A stretch of 30,191 bases of DNA from Chloroflexota bacterium (GTDB lineage: Bacteria > Chloroflexota > Anaerolineae > UBA1429), in NCBI GenBank assembly GCA_014360745.1, contig JACIWY010000002.1, positions 1 through 30,191 on the forward strand, given 5' to 3'. Every line of letters begins with the position of its first letter. Positions within the stretch are counted from its first letter, which is position 1. Below the pieces are notes generated by a model. That model did not search any database. It was not told where the DNA came from and worked only from the letters and a program-made list of their open reading frames with translations. This document shows, one piece after another, positions 22,502-27,793 of the stretch. A program made the translations under genes and the position numbers.

Positions 22502-23677
22502 TCATGGCTGTTTAATCCGCCGTACCAGTCGGTGATATTTGACCCGCAGGTGATTGACCGATAGGGGATTATCGGGATAGCGCCGGGCCCATTCGGCCTG
22601 AAATCGCTCCCAGAACCCCTTTGGTAGCCGTTGTCCCGGTGCGCCCCCAAGCTCCCGCACAAGCTCCAGGAAGGCCTCGTCGCCGGCCGAGAGGGGATGG
22701 GCACGGGTGCGGCCTAGGCTCCTGCGGACTTTTTGCGCTGCTTGTCCTATCTCCTTGGAAGATACCAGCGGGTGATTGACGATGATACGGCCGCCCACCG
22801 GCCTGTCCCCAAGCCGGAGCTCGAGCCCGGTCAACACGGGCACGGCGAGAGGCTCGCTGTGCAGGATGTGTCTAGTTACACCCCCCACTATTTCCAGGGC
22901 GGGCGAGGCCTCTACCTCTTGCACAATTGAGGGAAGCCTCCCCTCCGAAAGAAAAGCCTCCAAGCGCTCCCCGGCGGCCTCGTGATAGCGCACGGCATAA
23001 GGATACCAAGCCAGCCCAACATCATCCCGACCGCATAGCGACCCGATTATGCCGGCGGCATCCCACTGGAGATGTCCCAAGAGGTGGGCGCAATCCAGAA
23101 GCTCTTGAAGTGAATCCCAAGGCTCCACAAGCTCCGCTGGCGGCACCGGTAGCCCCTGGGTTACGGCCAACGGGGGGAACTGCCAGGGCGCCCATGCGGA
23201 TACTGTTTTCGCTACCGACCAGAAGACCAAACGGACTGGGGCGCCGGGCCGTTCCTGAAACAGCAAAGGTGGTTCTAAGGTGGGCTCTCCGCCCAGCAAG
23301 GCGACAACGACCCGCCGGGCCACGTCGGGCGACACGTCGTGTTTCAAGACCTCCATGGCTAAGAACAGCATACCCGCCCCAATGTCGCTGTAGAGCGGGC
23401 GCTCGCCCCGCCATGCCTCGGCGAAATCGTTCCAACCCTCGAAAAATTCCGGTACTGCCTGTTTTGCCTTTTGAATCATGGGGGCCAGGGCACGCTCGGC
23501 CCGCCGGGCGACTTCCCAGCGTAACGCCTTGCTAGAAATCGCCCGCGCCTCCCCGGCCAAAAGAGGGACCAAGCCGCGGGCCTGGTGACGGGCTACGATG
23601 ATAGCCTTGCTTTCGGCTAGGCCCAGCCTCGCCAGGGTGTCCCGCAAGCGGACGAATACCTCGCCATATCTATCCAT
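22502..23677 (-). CDS. Unknown 391-aa element protein, divergent to the replication operon
   Basis: I recognise no family. The N-terminal third is helical and charged (VRLRDTLARLGLAESKAIIVARHQARGL), the middle is Leu/Trp/Pro-rich without membrane segments, and the last about 40 residues (FWERFQAEWARRYPDNPLSVNHLRVKYHRLVRRI) look like a small basic helical DNA-binding unit. ATG at 23677 is chosen for its SD (GGAGGT, 4 bases away). It is the only minus-strand gene in the element, and its start faces the replication operon across 87 bases holding a 10-bp inverted repeat. In SaPI-type satellites that position is held by the master repressor Stl, so a repressor role is a reasonable guess from position only. 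Confidence 0.8.
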   Translation of the reverse strand: MDRYGEVFVRLRDTLARLGLAESKAIIVARHQARGLVPLLAGEARAISSKALRWEVARRAERALAPMIQKAKQAVPEFFEGWNDFAEAWRGERPLYSDIGAGMLFLAMEVLKHDVSPDVARRVVVALLGGEPTLEPPLLFQERPGAPVRLVFWSVAKTVSAWAPWQFPPLAVTQGLPVPPAELVEPWDSLQELLDCAHLLGHLQWDAAGIIGSLCGRDDVGLAWYPYAVRYHEAAGERLEAFLSEGRLPSIVQEVEASPALEIVGGVTRHILHSEPLAVPVLTGLELRLGDRPVGGRIIVNHPLVSSKEIGQAAQKVRRSLGRTRAHPLSAGDEAFLELVRELGGAPGQRLPKGFWERFQAEWARRYPDNPLSVNHLRVKYHRLVRRIKQP

Positions 23678-23698
23678 ACCCACCTCCAAATTAGCACT

Positions 23699-23737
23699 TT
23701 TGACCACATGCTGTAATCGTACTACTCTGTGGTCAAA
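23699..23737. promoter_or_regulatory. Divergent control region with 10-bp inverted repeat
   Basis: TTTGACCACA (23699-23708) and TGTGGTCAAA (23728-23737) are perfect inverted copies 19 bases apart. Each arm contains TTGACC, which can serve as the -35 box of a promoter directed inward across the palindrome, one for each divergent gene; the -10 boxes (TACTCT on plus) are weak. This fits an operator that controls both directions at once. Confidence 0.65.
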
Positions 23738-23764
23738 TAGTCAAGTTTTTCTGTGGAGGTGCGT

Positions 23765-23944
23765 ATGGCGGATGAGCTAGAGAGACAACGGGCGCTGGGG
23801 CGGGCCGAGGCCTTGCTCTGGGTGGCCCAAGAGTTGGGGGCCGGCGAGCTACTGGCAGAGCTGCGTGACCTGCTTCGCTCCATTGCCGAGGCCGAGCTCG
23901 AATTGGCGGGGGATGAGGAGGTGCGCGATGACGAACGCAATTAG
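23765..23944 (+). CDS. Small helical protein, 59 aa
   Basis: The short protein is almost wholly acidic helix (ERQRALGRAEALLWVAQELGAG, then a Glu/Asp-rich tail) and could form a coiled coil; I do not recognise it. GGAGGT 4 bases before the ATG at 23765 supports this start over one 12 bases upstream. It is the first gene after the divergent operator, in the place of an early regulator, and its end overlaps the next gene by 17 bases. Confidence 0.65.
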   Translation: MADELERQRALGRAEALLWVAQELGAGELLAELRDLLRSIAEAELELAGDEEVRDDERN

Positions 23945-24329
23945 AAAGAGCCGCCGGTGGCAGCCGGCGGCGGAGCGAGGACACGAGCACGGCGAGGGGC
24001 CGGCTCGTGATTATCTTATCGCGAAACCGGCCCACGGGCAAATCATAGGCGACGTATGGAGCAAGCGGGCGATGCGTTCGAGGCATTTTTTGCGTCGACC
24101 GCCGGCGATAGCGGTCGATTTGAGCGACCTCGAAGCCGCGGAGGCCTGCGGAGCACGGCTGCTGTGCGTTCGAGACACCGAGAGCGGCGCGACGTACTGG
24201 GCTACACTTGACACCATCCGGCGGCACGGCTTTACGCTCGACCGTGGGCATGGCGTCCAGGTGGCCCTTCCGCTGAACCGCTGGGCGTCCAGCAAAGCCG
24301 AGGCGGCGCTGGAGGGGGTGGGGCGATGA
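23928..24329 (+). CDS. Hypothetical protein, 133 aa
   Basis: I recognise no family. The N-terminal 60 residues are very basic with clusters of Arg, Lys and His; the rest is a mixed alpha/beta domain (IAVDLSDLEAAEACGARLLCVRDTESG and following). ATG at 23928 has a perfect SD (GGAGG, 6 bases away) that lies within the preceding gene. The stop overlaps the primase gene by 4 bases (ATGA), so synthesis of the two is probably coupled. A DNA-binding accessory of replication would fit the basic N-terminus, but that is a guess. Confidence 0.7.
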   Translation: MTNAIRKSRRWQPAAERGHEHGEGPARDYLIAKPAHGQIIGDVWSKRAMRSRHFLRRPPAIAVDLSDLEAAEACGARLLCVRDTESGATYWATLDTIRRHGFTLDRGHGVQVALPLNRWASSKAEAALEGVGR

Positions 24330-26656
24330 GGGATAAGTTGTTGCAGGGCATCCTGGCCAAGCTGCAACGGGGGGATTGCCCCGACCGCAAATGGCCCGAC
24401 GCCAAGGGTGAATACTGGCCACTGTGCCCGTTCCATCCCGACACGCATTCAGGGAGTTTTTCCGTGGGCCCCAAGGGGTTCAAGTGCTTTTCTTGTGGCG
24501 AGGGGGGCGGTTTGTTCCAGCTGGCCCAGCGGCTGGGTGTTGCAGTGTTGCAGTCGAAACCGGAGGGTATACAAACACACACACTTTCCCTGGATGACTA
24601 CGCCAGGGCCAAACGGTTGCCGGCCGATTTTCTGCGCACCATTGGCGTGGACGAGCTTGTCTACAATGGGGCGAGCCGGGTGGTCATTCCCTACTATGAC
24701 CGTGACGGCCAGGAGGTTGCCCGTCGTTATCGTTTTTCTTTAGTCGGTAAGCGGCGTTTCGCGTGGGCTAGAGGCTCGCGGGCGCACCCCTATGGCCTAT
24801 GGCGCCTAGACGACGCCCATGCCGCCGGCTATGTCATCCTGGTAGAGGGCGAGAGCGACGCGCAAACGCTTTGGCACTATGGCATCCCTGCTCTGGGCAT
24901 CCCCGGGGCCAGCACCTGGCGGGCGGACTGGGCGGAATATCTGCGCAATGCAACACCCGGTGCAACACCCACCGCAACACCCGCTGTCTATGTGTGGCAA
25001 GAGCCCGACCAAGGCGGGAAAGCATTCGTCCAGAAGGTGGGCCAGACCCTGCCCGAGGCCCGCATCATCGAGGCGCCGCAAGGACGAAAGGACATCTCTG
25101 AGAGTCATATCTTAGGCGACGATGTGCCGGCGCTGATGGAGCAATTGAAAGCCAAAGCCCGACCTTACCGGGAGATGCAAGCCGCAGAGGCTGCCAGGGA
25201 AGCGAAAGACGCCAAGCAGAGAGCCGCCCGGCTCCTGGACTGCCCCGATGTTCTCGCAGAATTCACCAAGCTTTGCCGTGCGATGGGCCTGGTCGGTGAG
25301 GAGCGGACGGCTAAGATCCTCTATTTGGCATTCACCTCCCGACTGCTCGACAAACCGGTGAGCATCGTGCTCAAGGGCCCCAGTGCTGGCGGCAAAAGCT
25401 TCACGGTAGAGACGGTATTGCGAGCCTTTCCTGAGAGCGCCTACCTGGACTTCACATCCATGTCTGAACATGCCCTGGTGTACGATGAGAGGCCCATCGC
25501 CCACCGATTCATCGTGCTGTACGAGGCGTCCGGCCTAGGCGATGACCGGCCGGGTGAGCCGTCGGTGTTGGCCTATTGTGTGCGGTCGCTGCTCTCCGAG
25601 GGGCACATCAAGTACACCACTGTGGAGAAGACGCCTGAAGGAATGACGCCACGTCATGTCGAGCGCCAGGGGCCAACGGGGCTCATCACGACCACGACGT
25701 GGGCCGGCCTGCACCCGGAGAATGAGACCCGGATGCTCTCCATCGAAGTGCAGGACACGCCGGTACAGACGAAGGGCATTTTCATGGCCCTGGCCGAGCG
25801 GGCGAATGGCCAGGGGCCGGCGGAGCCTGACCTGGGCGAGTGGCGCGCCCTCCAGGCCTGGCTGGAGCTGGCGGGCGAGCGTCGGGTGACAATACCGTAT
25901 GCCCACCAACTGGCCGAGTTGGCCAGTCCGTCAGCGGTGCGGTTGCGGCGGGATTTTGGCAAAGTGCTAAGTCTGATTCAGGCCCATGCCATTCTGCACC
26001 AGTGCAGCCGAGAGCGGGATGAGCGAGGGCGCATCATCGCTACCATAGATGATTACGCCGCCGTGCACGACCTGGTGGCCGACATCATGAACGAGGGGGC
26101 GCAAGCGGCGGTGAGCGCCACGGTGCGTGAGGCGGTGGGGGCGGTGGCACAGCTTTATGAAAAGACGGGCGAGCCGGTGGGCCTGGCGCAACTGGCCCAC
26201 CGGCTGGGGCTAGACAAAAGCAGCGTCAGCCGTCGGGTGCGGGTGGCACGTGACCTGGGCTACCTCATCAATCTCGAAGACAAGCGGGGCAAGCCGGCCC
26301 GACTGATTGTTGGTGAGCCGATGCCAGAGGAGCGGCCCGTCTTGCCATTGCCCGATGATATATGTGTGTGTGTTAACCCCTCCGGAAACACTGCAACACT
26401 GCAACGGTGCAACACTTGCCCGCAGCCACCTAGCGGCGGCAACGGCCACGGCGAGCCCCCGGCCCGTCCCATCGATGTTGGCGACCGGGTGCTGCTCAAA
26501 GACGCGTGGGGGCACCTCATGGGCGGCGAGCCCATGAGAGTGACGGCATTGCTCGAGACTCGTTCCGGGCCGTGGGCCAGGTTGCGGGGCGAGGGCGGCG
26601 GAACGATGGACTGGCCACTTGGCCGCCTTGTGTTAGCAGAGGCGGATAGAGAATGA
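24326..26656 (+). CDS. Replication protein: CHC2 zinc finger, Toprim, P-loop ATPase, winged helix
   Basis: The 776-aa protein combines a primase and a helicase-like ATPase. The zinc finger is Cys34, His37 (CPFH), Cys54, Cys57 (CFSCG). The Toprim-like region has VEGESD (173-178), the Asp of EPD (228) and RKDISESH (about 254-261). A helical linker leads to an ATPase domain with Walker A GPSAGGKS (351-358) and a Walker B-like IVLYE (396-400), followed by ITTTTWAGLHPENETR. A winged helix (about 605-665, LAQLAHRLGLDKSSVSRRV) probably binds DNA, and the last about 110 residues are a low-complexity linker and a small beta domain. It is probably the replicator of the element. Three linker regions are encoded by TGCAACAC repeats (see separate entries), which suggests selection on DNA and not protein. 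Confidence 0.88.
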   Translation: MRDKLLQGILAKLQRGDCPDRKWPDAKGEYWPLCPFHPDTHSGSFSVGPKGFKCFSCGEGGGLFQLAQRLGVAVLQSKPEGIQTHTLSLDDYARAKRLPADFLRTIGVDELVYNGASRVVIPYYDRDGQEVARRYRFSLVGKRRFAWARGSRAHPYGLWRLDDAHAAGYVILVEGESDAQTLWHYGIPALGIPGASTWRADWAEYLRNATPGATPTATPAVYVWQEPDQGGKAFVQKVGQTLPEARIIEAPQGRKDISESHILGDDVPALMEQLKAKARPYREMQAAEAAREAKDAKQRAARLLDCPDVLAEFTKLCRAMGLVGEERTAKILYLAFTSRLLDKPVSIVLKGPSAGGKSFTVETVLRAFPESAYLDFTSMSEHALVYDERPIAHRFIVLYEASGLGDDRPGEPSVLAYCVRSLLSEGHIKYTTVEKTPEGMTPRHVERQGPTGLITTTTWAGLHPENETRMLSIEVQDTPVQTKGIFMALAERANGQGPAEPDLGEWRALQAWLELAGERRVTIPYAHQLAELASPSAVRLRRDFGKVLSLIQAHAILHQCSRERDERGRIIATIDDYAAVHDLVADIMNEGAQAAVSATVREAVGAVAQLYEKTGEPVGLAQLAHRLGLDKSSVSRRVRVARDLGYLINLEDKRGKPARLIVGEPMPEERPVLPLPDDICVCVNPSGNTATLQRCNTCPQPPSGGNGHGEPPARPIDVGDRVLLKDAWGHLMGGEPMRVTALLETRSGPWARLRGEGGGTMDWPLGRLVLAEADRE
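24537..24584 (-). repeat. Iteron module, left copy
   Basis: Two contiguous copies of GTGTTGCA (24537-24544, 24545-24552; TGCAACAC on the other strand) are followed by CCGGAGGG (24560-24567) and a ten-base AC alternation (24575-24584). The same three parts in the same order occur inverted at 26363-26415. It encodes the linker between zinc finger and Toprim. Confidence 0.65.
24949..24982 (+). repeat. Three 12-bp repeats with core GCAACACCC
   Basis: TGCAACACCC at 24949 and 24961 and CGCAACACCC at 24973 form a tandem with 12-base period. The reading frame gives NATPGATPTATPAV, a low-complexity insert between the Toprim motifs. The first eight bases of the first two copies are the octamer of the flanking modules. 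Confidence 0.65.
26363..26415 (+). repeat. Iteron module, right copy (inverted)
   Basis: A TG alternation (26363-26373), CCCTCCGG, then three contiguous 8-base units TGCAACAC (26392-26399), TGCAACGG (26400-26407) and TGCAACAC (26408-26415). On the minus strand the order is iterons, CCGGAGGG, AC tract, as at 24537-24584. It encodes the linker after the winged helix. Confidence 0.65.
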
Positions 26657-27042
26657 GCGATTTTGACACACTTTCACGCAACCAACGGCGCTTTGTGCGT
26701 GCCTTGGTGACAGCGCGGAGCGTGCGAGAGGCGGCCGGCATGGCCCGCATATCCGAACCGACGGCCTGGCGCTGGCTGCGCCTTGAGGTCGTCCGGCGGG
26801 CGCTCCGAGAGACGCAAGACGCTCTTTTGGGAGAGGCGACACGCCATGCAGCGGGGCTGCTCTCGGAGGCACTGGACACCCTGGCCGACATCATGCGGTG
26901 CGGCTATAATTCTCCATCGAGCCGGGTGGCAGCGGCCAAGGCGATACTAGAATGCGGATTGCGCTATGCAGAGTTAGTGGGCCTGGCCGAGCGGGTGGCC
27001 AGGTTGGAGGAATCCCTAGGAGGAAGCGATGCTCAAAAGTAG
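26653..27042 (+). CDS. HTH protein, phage small-terminase-like (phBC6A51 type)
   Basis: The 129-aa protein starts with an HTH: LSRNQRRFVRALVTARSVREAAGMARISEPTAWRWL resembles small terminase subunits and the phBC6A51 HTH family found in prophages and satellites. A helical oligomerisation region (about 50-120) with VAAAKAILECGLRYAEL and a terminal coiled-coil-like AERVARLEES follows. In phages this protein recognises the packaging site; in SaPI-type satellites a TerS homologue diverts packaging into the helper's capsids. No large terminase is present. The ATG overlaps the primase stop (ATGA), and the next gene starts 14 bases inside it. A plain DNA-binding regulator is the alternative. Confidence 0.7.
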   Translation: MSDFDTLSRNQRRFVRALVTARSVREAAGMARISEPTAWRWLRLEVVRRALRETQDALLGEATRHAAGLLSEALDTLADIMRCGYNSPSSRVAAAKAILECGLRYAELVGLAERVARLEESLGGSDAQK

Positions 27043-27229
27043 GGTGGCGAGTTTGGAGCGACGGGCCCATGCCGGCCAGAGGCAACCTTTCTTTGTTCTC
27101 ATCTACGGCGGAGACCCGACGGAGGCCGAAGAGGCCGGCATGGCGGAGGAGGCCCGGCGCCGGGGCGAGCTGGGCGTTGTGATTGACGAAGAAGGCTTGG
27201 CTGCTTATCGCCGGCGGCACGGAACGTAA
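27029..27229 (+). CDS. Small hypothetical protein, 66 aa
   Basis: The start is supported by GGAGG 5 bases before the ATG at 27029, inside the preceding gene, so translation is probably coupled. The protein begins with LKSRVASLERRAHAG, a short basic helix, then FFVLIYGGDPTEAEEAG and an acidic helix, and ends VIDEEGLAAYRRRHG. I do not recognise a family. It is the last gene of the element's main operon. Confidence 0.65.
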   Translation: MLKSRVASLERRAHAGQRQPFFVLIYGGDPTEAEEAGMAEEARRRGELGVVIDEEGLAAYRRRHGT

Positions 27230-27244
27230 AGACTGAGGAATCTA

Positions 27245-27273
27245 TTGACATTGTGAAAGCGCCATGTTAAAAT
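27245..27273 (+). promoter_or_regulatory. Near-consensus promoter without a downstream gene
   Basis: TTGACA (27245-27250, perfect) and TAAAAT (27268-27273) are separated by exactly 17 bases, the strongest-looking promoter in the window. No credible ORF follows before the tRNA. Confidence 0.65.
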
Positions 27274-27279
27274 GAATGT

Positions 27280-27460
27280 TGGTAGCTTAAACGTCGCAAG
27301 CTGACGCCTTCCTGCGATACAGGCGTCAGAAAAAGAGGGCCACGGCGCCGTACTCGCCGGCCCGTGGCACGGCCCAGGCGTCGGTGGCACCCAGGCGGGA
27401 ATAGGATAGCACAGGCCCGTCTCGGATGTCAAAAGCATCGGGGCGGGCTTGTTGTTATTA
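27280..27460 (+). ncRNA. Candidate structured non-coding RNA
   Basis: A transcript from the promoter at 27245 would fold strongly. CTGACGCC (27301-27308) pairs with GGCGTCAG (27322-27329) across a 13-base loop. GCCACGG (27339-27345) pairs with CCGTGGC (27362-27368). AGCTT (27284-27288) can pair with AAGCT (27298-27302) in competition with the base of the first hairpin. No known RNA family is recognised and the 3' end is a guess, since no T-run terminator is seen. Confidence 0.35.
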
Positions 27461-27464
27461 TGTC

Positions 27465-27485
27465 TTGACAGCACTTTGACAGCAC
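27465..27485 (+). repeat. Tandem TTGACAGCAC repeats, arm-type integrase site candidate
   Basis: Two exact copies of the 10-mer (27465-27474 and 27476-27485) are separated by one T, an 11-base period close to one helical turn. Tandem sites like this near an attachment site are typical of the arm-binding domain of tyrosine recombinases. Confidence 0.5.
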
Positions 27486-27551
27486 ATTGCTTTGGGTGGG
27501 GAAAGTTGTAAAAACACAACCGGTAGGGGTGTAACGGGCACATGGCCACAA

Positions 27552-27624
27552 ACCCCAGTAGCTCAGAGGATAGAGCAGAGGTTTCCTAAACCTTGTGCCG
27601 GGGGTTCGACTCCCTCCTGGGGCG
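27552..27624 (+). tRNA. tRNA-Arg (anticodon CCT)
   Basis: The 73-base cloverleaf has a D stem GCTC/GAGC, anticodon CCT at 27585-27587 (reads AGG), a T arm with TTCGACT loop and an acceptor stem in which positions 2-7 pair perfectly. The first pair is A1-C72 where the usual gene has G1-C72, and pair 27-43 is G-T. The CCA end is not encoded. The gene lies exactly where the element's non-coding end stops, so its first base may come from the element. Confidence 0.88.
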
Positions 27625-27659
27625 CTGTACTATAACCCCTAGCGGTTTGAGGCCAAAAT

Positions 27660-27680
27660 GCCGTGGAAACCTGCCACGGC
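27660..27680 (+). terminator. Hairpin downstream of the tRNA, possible terminator
   Basis: GCCGTGG (27660-27666) and CCACGGC (27674-27680) form a perfect 7-bp stem with a 7-base loop, 35 bases after the tRNA. The tail TTGCGATTAT is only partly T-rich, so intrinsic termination is uncertain. Confidence 0.4.
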
Positions 27681-27733
27681 TTGCGATTATACCACGATTT
27701 GCGACAGGCGCCATCGCCCCCGCTGGGGCTCCC

Positions 27734-27763
27734 TTGACAATCCCTCTCCGTATCGGACATAAT
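27734..27763 (+). promoter_or_regulatory. Promoter of the restriction-modification gene
   Basis: A perfect TTGACA (27734-27739) and CATAAT (27758-27763) are 18 bases apart. The leader would be about 24 bases and includes GAGGGAGG. Confidence 0.65.
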
Positions 27764-27793
27764 AACCGCACCCTGCACGATGAGGGAGGTGTC

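Larger units (their letters stand above)
21191..27551 (+). mobile_element. Integrative element, phage-satellite-like
   Basis: The element carries a tyrosine recombinase at one end, a divergently transcribed 391-aa protein with a shared palindromic control region, a CHC2-Toprim-ATPase replication protein, a small-terminase-like HTH protein and several unknown small genes. It contains no capsid, tail, portal or conjugation gene. The left limit is the abrupt change from permease to integrase coding at about 21190. The right limit is less sure: the last gene ends at 27229, arm-like repeats lie at 27465-27485 and a tRNA begins at 27552. The layout recalls PICI/SaPI satellites; a small IME or a prophage remnant is the alternative. 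Confidence 0.7.
27230..27551. other. Non-coding right end of the element
   Basis: These 322 bases hold no convincing gene. They contain a near-consensus promoter (27245-27273), a structured stretch (27284-27368), tandem TTGACAGCAC repeats (27465-27485) and an inverted repeat, GTTGT...ACAAC, at 27505-27520. A 114-codon minus-strand frame crosses the region but has atypical composition. Confidence 0.6.

Noticed and set aside
24338..24370. TGTTGCA and TGCAACGG near the replication gene start as further iterons
   Set aside because: They encode two Leu-Gln pairs in a normal helix and differ from the octamer, so they may be chance; kept out of the iteron list.
27205..27549. A 114-codon minus-strand reading frame across the element's right end
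   Set aside because: Low-complexity, Cys/Pro/His-rich composition with no domain, and it runs over a promoter, hairpins and direct repeats; no SD in front of it.
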